Below are positions 20,609 through 30,914 of a DNA stretch of 64,000 bases, one piece after another. Position numbers and translations under genes: made by a program. The stretch is from Eutreptiella sp. 'Long Island Sound 2002'. Taxonomy: Eukaryota > Euglenozoa > Euglenophyceae > Eutreptiales > Eutreptiaceae. Positions within the stretch are counted from its first letter, which is position 1; each line of letters starts with the position of its first letter. The DNA lies in NCBI GenBank assembly GCA_964036045.1, contig OZ038389.1, forward strand, positions 41,046,064 through 41,110,063. Reading direction: 5' to 3'. The notes below the pieces were generated by a model that did not search any database, was not told where the DNA came from, and was given only the letters and a program-made list of their open reading frames with translations.

Positions 20609-23600
20609 TCATGGTTGGTAGAACAGGAGTTTGAGGAGGTGGGCTTGGTCTGTTGGGGGCAGGGTTGCCGCATGCTGCAGGTATTTGTGGGTGCGGTATG
20701 TGAGCTGCTCCGCCGTCTTGGCAACGGCCGTCCGCTGCATGTGCGCCGCCGTGGCCTGGGGGTCCTCCGCGTGGGTGCGTAGCAAGGTGTAGACGGCAGT
20801 GGGGACGAGTCCCCTGCGGACTGCCTCGAGCACCTCCGTCTGCTTGAGGACGGTGGTGAGTTGCTGGGTCGCCGGGGACTGCGCCAGCGATCCGGCGTGC
20901 TGTGCGATGGTGTGGGTTGGGTTCCAGTCTGTGAGGGTGTCCAGTCCTCTGTACAGGGGGCACGCCTTGAAGTGGTCCCATGTTTCTTCTTCCGCGTGGC
21001 TGCAGATGCATTTGGTGTGTCCTGCGGGGACGTGGATCGAGCGGCGCGTATACCATCGGTGGTATGGGGTGAGGAGGGGAAGTTGTTCGAGGGCGAGTTG
21101 GAGTCAAGGCTTTTGTAGGTGTGCTGGGAGGCTATCCGGGCGCAGGGCGGAGTAGTAGAGGGGGGTGTGGACGGAGTCTTCGAGGCGTCGGAGGAGTTCG
21201 GTGTTCGCTGGGTGGCCCAGTGTGGTGGCCAGTTGCTGGATGGGTGTGGGGTAGTGGTACTGCTTGTCTCGATCCGTGTACGGCGTGTCCTCGGGCATCC
21301 ATTGGGGGGGCTGTGTGGCCAGGGGTATCGGGGGCAGGTGCTGCAGGTGGCTGTGGTGTGGGGTGTCCAGTCGCACGCGTTCGAGCCCTGGGGTGTGGTT
21401 GGTGTTCTGGTGTTTGGCCTGCGTGTCTGCGCGTCCATTGCCGTATGCGTAGCGGTGTGACTCCTGCTTGACGATGTGTAGGGCGTCCTGGGGGTGCATG
21501 CCCTTGAAGGCGATCCATAGTCCCAACGCTTGTGTGGTGAGGCCGGACTCGAGTGCTTTGTGGAGGGGCAGGTCCGCAAGGCGCCTGGTGAGGTGGATGT
21601 CGACCGTGGCGTCCACGACTACCCAGATGTTGCGGGGCCGGACCGTCGTGGGTGGCGGTGTGGCGGTGACGGCGTCTGCCATGGTGCGCAGTTCGCCGTG
21701 GGAGGACGCCCCAAAGATGGTGGTCCCGGTGTGGTGTTCCACGTGGAGGCCGTCCGCGTGCCGGGTGATGCGCACGGAGGCGCACCCGACCGTGGGGGTG
21801 CGTTGCTGGGTGCCGGATGCGTCAGTGAAGTAGATGATGTCGGTGTCGCTGGGTATGGGTAGGCGGGCGATTGCTGTGGGGTGATAGACGTAGATGGGGC
21901 TCCTCTGGGTGGTTCTGGCGGTGATTTGCGTGGGTTGCAGTAGTGGCGCTGCATAGACGCCTTTTCCCTGGGTGATGATGGCCTGGGCTCGTGGGGTGAG
22001 GCGGAGGAGGCCCCTGTCTGGGCGTCCCTGGGTGATATACGTGTACATCAGGTGGAAGAGGTACCCCGTATTGGGGTGGAACTGCTGGCACGTGATGGTC
22101 TGTTGCCGCTCCTTGTCGTCTTTGTCGCCGCGGAGGGTGGGGCATTTGTGCTGTAGGGGGCGCATGGGTGCCTCCTGAGGTCCTGCGCGGTGTGGGTCGC
22201 AGCGGTCGTACTCCATGGCTACGCTGTCCGGGTCTGCCCGCTCGTTGGTGAACGTCCATGTCGCCGTGGGTGTTCGGGTCCAGGCTACGTGCGCCGGGTG
22301 GTCTGGGGGTACTGTGTGAAACCAGGGGGAGAGCCATGCCTGCTGGTCGGCGGTGGCGGCGGCGGTGGGGGTGCGGTAGTGGGTGGAGATGAGGTGCAGC
22401 AGGGGCCACGGAGTGTCGAGGGCTGCCGGGCCGCAGTGCCAGCACGTGCGTGGTATGCCCTGGTCACTGTGTCTGACTGGTGGTACATCGGTCTCCGGTG
22501 CATTGTGTTTGGGGATGGACCAGGGGGCATGGTGTCGCTGGACAGTGCGGGTAGCATGTTTGTGGCCGTTTGGTGCTAGTAGCAGGATGGTGGGTGGTGT
22601 CCAGCCTTCGGCTGACGGGGTGGGCTCCCCCTGCGTCGTGCCGCCGTCGTTGGGGGTCTCGTGCTCGCTCGGGCGGGGCCGGGGGTGCTGGCGCTGGAAG
22701 GCTGTGTACGCCGTGTCGATGTCCTTGGGCCCCGGCATGTCGCGCCCTGCCTTCGTAGCACATGCGCGGAGGTACGCTTGGAAGACGTGGCGTGCTGGCC
22801 ATTGTGGGTCGGAAAGGAACGGGGCGTGGTGGGCGTCGCATTGGGCCATGATCTTCATCTGTGTTGGGGTGATATACACTATGGTGATGGTGGCCCCTAC
22901 GAGGCGCAGGGTGTCCACCTCGCCTGCCGGGCGTCGGTGGATGTCGGTGTGTGTGGCCACGAGTGGCCCCTGTTGATCGCAGTGGTGGTTTGTCAGGATG
23001 GCGTGTGTGTGGTGCGGTAGGAGGAGTTGTAGCTGGGCCCAGATGCCAGTGCCCACGGGGGTGGAGACGCCGTGTTGCGCCAGTATCCACCGGGGGCAGG
23101 TGTTGCGGGCCATTTGCGCTTCTTTTATGCGTATGGCTGCCGCCTCGAGAACTTCTGGTTGGTGGTTGTGTGTTACCCTGTGTAGGAGGTGTGCTGTGTG
23201 TTTGGCATAGGCCATGTCGACCAGGGCGCCCGTATTGTCTCCGTAGTAGCGCCAGTGGGCCATCATGGCCTCCTTGGGGAAAGACGTGGGCCAGCCTCTG
23301 TGTTGCGCCCATGCCTTTGTCACTTGCTGTCGAGCGCGGCGTAGTGCGTCTTGGGGGCGCACGAGGTGCAGGGCTTGGTACCCGATGGCCGCGTTGAGCA
23401 CTGCTTCCATGAAGTACGCCAGGCCCTGCGTAGACAGGAGGTCCCCCCTCGAAATTGGGGGTAGCCGGGCGAGGCGCTCTTCTAGCTTGCTTGGGAGTGT
23501 GATGTGGTGGTGCCGCGTGGCCTGTGTGACTCCCAGGTGGACTGTGGTGTCTTCCAGGTGTAGGGGTTCGCCTTTCCGGATGTGGGGGGTGGGGGTCTTG

Positions 23601-25933
23601 GCGTCGGCCAGCCCGACCGATTTGCGGGGGTGCACTAGGAGCTGGTGGGCGTCCAGGTAGGTTGTGGTGAGTTGGAGAATGGCGGACGCTTGTTCGGTGG
23701 TCGTTGGTAGCCCTGCGTTCTCAGGGTCGCGGTGGCGGGTGGCCGTAGTGAGGAGGTTGTCATCTGCGAAGTTGATGAGGGGGGACCGGAGCGGGTATGG
23801 GGTGTACCCCGGGTATACCCGTGCTAGCTCGAATGCCAGTGGCAGGGTGACGAGGAGGTAGAGGAAGGGGCCTTCGGCGCCTCCCTGGGGGACCCCGCTG
23901 TCTGTGCCGGTCCAGGGGGTGAGGCCCGCGGCCGTGATGACGGCGTAGAGTCGGGTCTGGATGTACCCGGTCATAAAGGATAGGAATGGGAGGCCCATGG
24001 CATCCCATACCTCCGTGAGGAGCCGGTGTGGGGCGTGGGGTAACGCGCCTTGGACATCGAGGGAGGCGATGATCATCTCGTAGGGGTTCATGTCCAGTGC
24101 GGTGTCCTGGAGGAAGATGGCCTCGTGGGGGGACCTGCCGGCCATGGCTCCCCACATGCTGGCGGGCACGTGGGCGAAGACCGCTGGCGCGATGCGGCCT
24201 AGGATGAGCGTCCACACCAGCTTGACCTCGGTTGTGGCGCAGACTATGGGCCGCCAGTTCCCCGGCTGCGCCCAGTCCCCCTGTTTGTAGAGGGGGTGGA
24301 CCAGGTTGGCCCACTCAGGGGGGATGGGCGTGGCGCCCGTGACGATGTCCCACAGGCGGGCTGCCAGGCGGCGTTTGATGGGCAGGGTGAGACGTTGGTA
24401 CGCTTCGGCAGGCAAACCGTCGACGCCGGGCACGACCCCCTTCTTCAGGCGGTCTAGGGCGCGTTGCAGTTCTGAGATGCTGAAGGGGTCGTGTTCGATG
24501 GCGCGCCGCTGTTCCCGGTTGAAGACCCTGGGCACATGCTCGCGGATGGTGTTTCTGGTGTGGGGGTCGAGCTCGGGGAGGGCGTCCCCGTGTTGTGCCT
24601 GGAAGCTGTCCAGGACTGCCTGGAGGACGGCGTCGGGGTCATTGGTGAGGCCTCCTTCGGGGGTGCGTACCGCGTGGATGGTACGGCGCCCCGTGTCCTC
24701 CAGGATGCGGCTGACGTACCGTAGGGACTTGTACGGCGTGTCGTTTCTGCCGTATCTTTCGCGTTCTTGGGCTGCGGCCGCTATGCGGTGGGCGTGCCAT
24801 TCCTGGAGTTGGTGGCGGCGGGTGGTGAGGAGCGCACGGAGGTGGGCGTCCCGGTCTCGTGCCTCCGGTGTGCTGGGGCGTAGCAGGGTGGCGAGTTCCC
24901 CTTTCGTGGTCCAGATGTCATGGACGAGTTGCTGGAGGGTGAGGTCTGGTGGTGCTCCCGTGTGGTCGGTGTCACGCTCCATGCCGCATGCTTGTGCCGC
25001 CCGGCGCATGGCGGTGGTGAGTGTCGGTGCACCCGGGCGGCGCAGGATGGCGTGTAGGGCCCTGTTATACCTGTGCCAGGCGCCGTGGTCGTCCTCGGCC
25101 GGGAACTGCAGTGTGGGTGGGAGGGTGTCGTCTGGCAGGATGGCCGCGGGTGGGGGTAGGTTGGGGATGATGAGGTCAATGTAGAGGGGCCGGTGGCCCG
25201 TGCCTGTGGGCGGGAGGTCCCCGTAGGCTGCTTCGTGGACGCGCACCGTGGTTGGGTCCCCGTAGCACGTGTCGATGCGGGACGGGTGGGTGCCGGCTTG
25301 GTGGGGGTAATGGGAGGGTGTGCCGGTGAGTCCTGCCGTGAGGTCGGTGAGGCCCAGTTGGTGCATGGCGTCCCGGACAGCTGTGTCGGTGGCTGTGGGT
25401 GGGCCGGTGCGGTCGTCGTCGGTGGGGGCGGCGTTTAGGTCGCCTATGATGATGGTGGGTGCCAGGAGGGAGAGTCGGCGGTACGCCAGGCTCAGGGTGT
25501 CCAGGAAGTCCTTGGTCTCCTCCCCGAACGGGACGTGCGTGAGTAGCACGTTTAGCTGCCATCCGGGCCCCACGCACTCGTACGCCCCGAGGCGACCATC
25601 CACTCCGAGGTCGGGGTGGGCATGTACCGTGACCGACGTCTGGTGGTAGAGGGGTACCCCCCGTTCCCAGTGGGCGTGATATTTGTTCCCCTCCGGGTCC
25701 AGGATCGGTGCTGGTTCGGGTTGGTCCGCTTTGTGGAGGGCTTGCTCCAGGAACCCCAGGAGGTCTGCGCCTTGGGGGTGCGGCCCGGGCATGGCTTGCA
25801 GTGTGGCGGCCTTGGTGGGGTCGTAGGTGACCGCGGGCTCGTTGAGGATGTTGATGCGGGCGTGGGCTTCCGCAGGCGCCGGTTTCTGGGGACCAGTAGT
25901 TGGGGGGGCGGGCCGTGTTTGGCCCTGGCCCCG
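20609..25933 (-). CDS. ORF2: APE endonuclease, reverse transcriptase, RNase H, CCHC finger
   Basis: This is the enzyme ORF for target-primed reverse transcription. In order it shows an EEP/APE endonuclease (I-N-I-L-N-E at the start, I-I-I-G-D-L-N-A near 25440, R-I-D-T-C-Y-G-D, T-G-H-R-P at the end) and an RT with G-V-D-G-L-P-A-E-A-Y, G-V-P-Q-G-G-A-E-G-P and the catalytic F-A-D-D at 23759-23770. A type I RNase H follows (T-D-A-S-G near 21820, then a Glu, V-V-V-D-A-T, and N-G-R-A-D-T). The frame then meets TGA at 21104-21106. The same frame stays open and gives the expected C-terminal finger K-C-I-C-S-H-A-E-E-E-T-W-D-H-F-K-A-C, ending at TGA 20609-20611. The finger shows that the true protein spans the internal TGA. 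The first ATG is at 25790-25792, but protein-like sequence begins upstream, directly after ORF1's stop and in ORF1's frame. Confidence 0.85.
21104..21106 (-). other. In-frame TGA inside ORF2, upstream of the CCHC finger
   Basis: The codons read CCT-TGA-CTC. The frame is open for 165 codons beyond and encodes the CCHC finger normal for this protein family. It is either a CGA-to-TGA nonsense change or a leaky stop. Confidence 0.8.
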
Positions 25934-25936
25934 TCA
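25909..25936 (-). promoter_or_regulatory. Candidate stop-codon readthrough site, ORF1/ORF2
   Basis: ORF1 ends in GCC-TGA-CGG and ORF2 follows in the same frame without any other stop. UGA followed by CGG is a known leaky-stop context in animal and plant RNA viruses. Eight bases after the stop lies a perfect five-base-pair GC stem, GGGCC (25925-25921) with GGCCC (25914-25910), around a six-base loop. Reinitiation at the ATG 144 bases downstream is the alternative. Confidence 0.45.
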
Positions 25937-28900
25937 GGCGTCGAGGAGGTCGATGACGCCCTGAGCTGCGGGTACCTTGCGGTTCCGCTTCTGGGGCTGG
26001 GGTAGGGCCCATGCATTGTGGACTTCGCCCGTGTACTCGGTGCCGGTGAGGTGCTCCGTGTCGGGGGTGCACAGCTGCATGGGGACCATCTCACGACCGG
26101 CTTGGTCTCGCCAGAGCTCGATGGTGCGCCCCAGCTTCTTGGCGTTGGGGGTGGCCGGGTCCCACTTGACGTGGATCTTGAACCCCTGGTGGTCCCCGGT
26201 GACAAGGTACCGGTGCTTGACCTCCCCTGCGGCCCATATCCACTTGGAGGGGCCCACGGCCGTGGGGTACTCGAAGGGCAGCTGCACCCGGGTGTTGATG
26301 GCGTATTCGGGATACAGGGCAGCGGCTTCCTCTTTGGTCCAGCTCTTCGGCTTGGCCCTTGGCTTTGGCGCGGGCTTGGCCTGTGTGGGGGCCTTGCGCT
26401 TCTGCGCACCTTGGCGGCGCCGGGCAGCGGGTTGTCCCCGTTGGGGAGGTGCGCCCTGGGGCCGCTGTACGGGCGCGTGGCCCGGTGCAAACACGGGGTG
26501 TTCGCGGGCGGCTGGGACGTCGGGCTTGGACGTGGGGACGGGGTCCGTCAGCTGGAACACTTGCTTGGTCATGAGGCCAAGTACTACCTCGGCCTCCTGC
26601 AGGGCGTCGGGCGGGTCCGTGGGCCAGGTGAGGAGCCGGTGCCCGGTGCCTGCCCCGTGGCGGCGCATGTGGGCCGTGTAGCGGGTGGCGTGGCGTGTCC
26701 ACGCTGGGGTGCGTTCCGGGGGGAGGGGGCCTTCTGGCGCCCCCTGCGCCCAGTAGAGGGCGTAGTGCAGCGCTTCCCAGGCTGCCTCTGGGGCGTGGGG
26801 GATGCGTGTGGCGAGTCGCAAGCGGTCTCCTCCGTGTGGTGGGGGCGGGACTTCGCCGTTGGGGGCGTGTGCCGTTGCCCGTCTGACCTTGCCGTGGTCG
26901 TCCCATTCCACCGTCCACCAGGCGTCCCGGTGTTTGAGGATGTGGACCTCCGTGGTGGTCGGGGGGGCGTCCATGGCGTCCCAGCTGACGAGCTGGATGG
27001 GGCGGACCGCAGGGTGGGTCTTCGGGGGTGCTCGCATGTTGAGGATTTGGTGGACGTCCTCGGCGGTGGGGCCCGTGTCGGGGGCGTCCTGCGCTGCTTG
27101 GGCTAGAGGTGGGGAGGGGCGGTCCTCCCAGAGGCGGGATGCGGACGCCGTGGCGTACATGGCTGCGATCAGGACGTGTTCCGTCAGCCCTTCCACCATG
27201 AGGTGGTTTTCCCCCTCCAGGTCTCGGGGGATGGCGGCTTCCGCCTTTAGGGTGAGGAGTGCGATGGCGCGTTTGGGTCCAGGTGTGGCGTGTGTCGGCT
27301 CATCTGGCGGGCGTCCGTCGGATGGGGTGTGGGGGGGGCGCTTCTGGAAGGGGGATGGTCCCACCGCCAGGTGCTCGACAAGGTGTAGTGGTATGGCGTG
27401 GTGGCGGTCCGCTGCGGGCAGGAGGTAGGGGTGTGGGTCCCCGGGTACCGTGCCGAGGTATATGCCCCCCCTGTAGGTAGGGGTGGGCAGGGGTTGCTGT
27501 AGAGCGCCTGCGCATGGTAGCGCGCACCGAGGGTTGCAGTGGGTGCATGGGGCTGTTATGGGGTGCGGTACCGCGTACACGGTGAAGGGCCCTACCGCTC
27601 GCTGGATGCCGCGGGGGATGATGTTGCGGAGGTCCGCCACCCGTGCCGTGCGGCCTTCGCCATAGTATATCCAGAGCGTGTCCTCCAGTGCCATTTTGGG
27701 GCGTAGCTTGCGAGCCAGTAGGTTCAAGGTGCTTTTGTGGGTGGCCTCGGTGATGGTGCCGGGTCCAGCGTTAATGCGTGGGAGCAGGTGGCTTTGGTGG
27801 TGTGCCGCGGCCCGTCTGCGGGCGGTGTGGAGGGCGGTGCTGTCGGCGGGAGGGGGCGCGTGGTGGGTGGGCCTTTTGCGTGGGGTCGGGGCGACGTGTA
27901 GGGGATGCTTCCATGCCGGGCGCGGGTGGTGTTGCGGTGGCTGGAGGCCAGGGTAGGTGGTGAAGGTGTATACGGTGATGGGGGAGCGCTCATCCCTGGC
28001 CTGGAGGTAGTAGTGGTCGCGACCCGGGTTGTGGGTGACGATGACGTTGGGCGCTGGTATGTCGTAGTGGAGTGCGGTATTGGGGAGTTGTTTGGTGATG
28101 CGTGCCGTCGCGTCCCCTGTTTTGGGCGCGGTGTCGTGGGGCACGAGGATGTGGACTGCCCACGCATCGTGGGCGGAGAGCTCGAGGTCCGGTAGGGTGG
28201 GATGAATGGGGCGTCCCCGGAAGTGTGCGAAAGCTGGGTTGTGGCGTGCCGCCGTTTCCTTGATGATGGACGGTGCCCACTGGGGTGGCGCCCCAACTTG
28301 CTGGGCCATGGCGGCGACGGCGCGGGCGATCGCCGTGAGGTCTGGGCCGATGCCAGGCTGGTCTGCCGGTGGTTGCAGGCCCCCTTCTGGTGCGGGGTGG
28401 TGCCACCATAGGGTGTAGCCCTTTTGTGTGTTATCGTGCGGGGTGTGCACGAGGCCCTCGTGGTTGGAGATGGCGGTCTTGAGGGCTTCCGCTGCCTCGC
28501 GGTGGAGGGTGCGCGTGTAGGCCCAGCCTCCGGTGGGGGGGGCCGCCCCGCTGTGGGATTCGGCCGTGGTGGGGGCCGGCTCGAGGGTGTGACTGGTGAG
28601 GGAGGGTCTGTGCAGCCCTTCGTGCAGGGAGGCGCACACGTGTGCCCACCTGTCCGCCCATCCCTGTTGGGCGCTTCCTGTGTCTGCTCCTGTGGGCAGT
28701 CGCACGATGACCACGTGCCAGGGGTGTGACCCCGGTACTACGGTGGGGGGTGTGGTGTGCTCGTGAGCGTGTAGCCATACTGCGGTGTCTGCGTTCGCCG
28801 TCACGTAGTCCTCTCCTTCCGCTGTGTGGACGTTTTCGACGGCGGCCTCTCCCTCCAGGGTGAAGAGGAGGTGTGTGCCGGGGGGCTGCGCGTGCGTCTC

Positions 28901-29769
28901 CGCGTCCCGGAGCCACAGGTACGTGAGCGCCACGGCGCCGGGGAGGATTTCCCCCCACGTGAAGGTGCCTTCGGGTGATGCCCACTGCAGGGGCAGTGTG
29001 CGGCGTCCCCGCGAGTCGTTGGTGGCATGGTAGTCGTGGGGGAGGTGACGTTTGGTGAGCCGGTGTGGCATGCGTTCGGTGGTGGCTGTCGGGGGGTCCC
29101 AATTACATTCCTCCGGTGGGGGTGCGTCTGCGTCGTCCTCCTGGGGCTGGGCCAGCGGTAGCGACTGTGCATCGGGTGCGGCGTCGGGTAATCCGCTGTG
29201 CGTGAGGGTGTAGAAGCCCTCGGGGGTGAGTATCAGGACGATGTCCCACTTCGCCGTTTGCTCTGGGGACCACTGGTGGGGCCCGTCCTGCGGTCGGTGG
29301 AGGGTGACCTGGTGGCCCCATCTCCAGCTGTGGTAGACGAGGAGGCTGAGGACGGTGTCTTGCTCCGGGTCCTCCACGCTTTCCATGTATGCCGTCATGT
29401 CGGTGACGTCGACGGCGTACTCGTCCTCCCATTCTTGTGTGGGGGTGCCTGGAGGGGGGGGGGCGGTGGTGTACCCGTGGAGTCCCGGCCCCGTGACGTC
29501 GGGCAGGTCGTGCTCGAGTGACGCCCGGTACTCGGCGGGCCCGTTGCTGGCTTCGTGGGTGGGGTGGTGGCGCCGCAGGGCGTTGGACAGGTGCGTCCAG
29601 GGCGCCCTCTCGCGGGGGGGGGGGGGCGCGGGGGGGCATTTTGCGGGTTGGGGTCCGCGGGGCTGCTTGCTGTGGGCTCGAGCTCCGGCGGGGTGAGGTC
29701 CATATGATGCTCCGTGTCCTCCGTGTGTTGGAGTTCCAGTTCTAGCAGGCTGTCGATGTCCAGGGCCAT
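25934..29769 (-). CDS. ORF1 of the LINE-like element, long and unrecognised
   Basis: I choose the ATG at 29769 (M-A-L-D-I-D-S-L-L-E-L-E-L) because acidic, protein-like sequence starts there, 18 bases after ORF0 ends. A run of 13 C (minus sense, 29614-29626) interrupts the frame. Downstream of it coding is in another frame (W-T-H-L-S-N-A-L-R-R-H-H onward) and stays open to TGA 25934-25936, giving about 1,280 codons in all. Visible features are a W-R-W-G-H segment, a cysteine cluster C-T-H-C-N-P-R-C-A-L-P-C near 27530, a basic Pro/Lys-rich stretch, and a C-terminal block with R-V-Q-L-P-F, A-A-G-E-V-K-H-R-Y and I-H-V-K-W that looks like a small beta-barrel (SH3/Tudor-like) fold. By position it should be the RNA-binding, Gag-like partner of ORF2. 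It is about three times the usual ORF1 length. Confidence 0.65.
29614..29626. other. G13 homopolymer that breaks ORF1
   Basis: Thirteen G on the plus strand separate the two frames in which ORF1 is protein-like. A one-base length error, real or from sequencing, would explain the shift. Confidence 0.7.
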
Positions 29770-29786
29770 GGGGTCATCGTGCGTGT

Positions 29787-30914
29787 TCACGTGCGGGGGT
29801 GCTGCTTCATGGCACGGTGGGCGTGTGATGCTGGTGTTCGGGGAACGTGCGGCGGCCGGTGCGGGGTCGTGCGCCGGGGGAGGCGCGCCGTTTGGCGTGG
29901 TTGTGGTGTGTGGCTGCACGCTGGTGGCTGTCCTGGCCGGTGGTGTTGCCCCTGTGTGCGGTTCGGGTTGTGGCCGGTGGTGGGTGTTGAGCTGGCGCGA
30001 GGTGTGCGGGGTTTCCAGGGGTGGTGCCGGTGGGGTGGGGTGCGGAGGCGGCGGGGCGCGGCTTCGTTCCTGTGTTGGTGGGCTGTGGTGTCCCGTGCCC
30101 CCGGGTGGGGGAGGGGGGTGCGGTGCGGTATGGTGGTGTTGTGCTGTGTGGTGGCCTTCCCGTTGGGGGGGGGGGGGGCACCGTGTCCAGGTCTGGTGGG
30201 GTGGGCTGTCGCCCGTGGTTTGTCCTCTGGCGGTGTGGGGCAGCCCCGCGTGGTCTCTTGATCGTCCTTCTGGCGTGTTTCAGTACGTGGCCTGTGCGGG
30301 GTCGGTGTGGCGTGGGGCCTGGGGTCCCCTGGGGCGGGGTGTGCGGGACTGGAGTGTCGCAACCAGGGGGGTGTGGTCGTGTGGTGCTTGGGGGTGTCGG
30401 CCCGCCGTTGGGTGGGCCCGGTGGTGTGGGGTATTGCGTTTGCGGGGTCCGCGGGTCGGTGGTTCGCGGCTGCTTGGGCGTGTTGTGGCCCCGGTGCGGT
30501 GCCCGCGGGTGGTGAGTGGCGGTGTGTGGCTGGGGTGTATCGTTTCCACGGTGGGGGGGGGACTATTTGCTCGGGTGTGGGGTGGGCCCGTGGTAGGTTG
30601 CCGGCGGGTAGCGGGTGTCGGGGCCGCACTGTGGGTGGGTATTCCGCGGCGTCCCCTTGGTGCGTCCCGTGGTGGCCTCTGGTCGGCTGGCTGAAGGGGG
30701 TTTTTGGGGTGTACCGCATCCATGGGGGCACCATTGTGTGTTGGGGCGCCGCAGCAGTGGGTGCGGCGGGTTGTGGGGTTGGGGCTTGTGTCGGTGTCGA
30801 CCGTGTGTTTGGCGGCGGTGTGTCGTGTGTCGTCCTCGGCGGCTCCTCATGGTGGTCTGTTGTGGTGGTGCCTGGGGGGTGGTCTTGGGCTTTGCGGTTC
30901 CTGGGAGGGTGCGG
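29787..30914 (-). CDS. ORF0: Pro/Thr-rich protein with repeated PPWxR motif (partial)
   Basis: The frame is Pro-, Thr- and His-rich. It carries three spaced copies of a tryptophan motif: P-P-W-M-R-Y-T-P, P-P-W-K-R-Y-T-P and P-P-W-L-R-H-S. Repetition of one rare residue in a fixed context argues for selection on the protein. The apparent ATG (30918-30920) lies inside the neighbouring 935-bp repeat, so the real start is probably on the far side of that insertion, in the Pro-rich minus-strand sequence at 46.33-48.1 kb. It ends 17 bases before the ATG of ORF1. No known domain is visible. Confidence 0.5.
   Translation of the reverse strand, partial: PHPPRNRKAQDHPPGTTTTDHHEEPPRTTHDTPPPNTRSTPTQAPTPQPAAPTAAAPQHTMVPPWMRYTPKTPFSQPTRGHHGTHQGDAAEYPPTVRPRHPLPAGNLPRAHPTPEQIVPPPPWKRYTPATHRHSPPAGTAPGPQHAQAAANHRPADPANAIPHTTGPTQRRADTPKHHTTTPPWLRHSSPAHPAPGDPRPHATPTPHRPRTETRQKDDQETTRGCPTPPEDKPRATAHPTRPGHGAPPPPNGKATTQHNTTIPHRTPLPHPGARDTTAHQHRNEAAPRRLRTPPHRHHPWKPRTPRASSTPTTGHNPNRTQGQHHRPGQPPACSHTPQPRQTARLPRRTTPHRPPHVPRTPASHAHRAMKQHPRT

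Larger units (their letters stand above)
14361..30914 (-). mobile_element. Very large LINE-like (non-LTR) retrotransposon, main body
   Basis: Transcription runs right to left. The order is ORF0 (Pro-rich), ORF1, ORF2 (endonuclease-RT-RNase H-CCHC), then ORF3, ORF4 and ORF5 that I do not recognise, a repeated 3' region and a U-rich/A-rich tail. The APE-type endonuclease fused to an RT with FADD and an RNase H domain places it among APE-type non-LTR elements. The body is about 16.5 kb, whereas such elements are usually 4-8 kb; the excess comes from a long ORF1 and more than 5 kb of open frames after ORF2. The right end stops abruptly at the first 935-bp direct repeat. The missing 5' part is probably 46.33-48.5 kb, displaced by a nested insertion. 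Several in-frame stops and homopolymer frameshifts make activity doubtful. Confidence 0.75.

Noticed and set aside
21104-21579. The frame of ORF3 upstream of 20490, overlapping the end of ORF2
   Set aside because: It is low-complexity Thr/Ser/Pro sequence antagonistic to the clear RNase H and CCHC coding; treated as a shadow.
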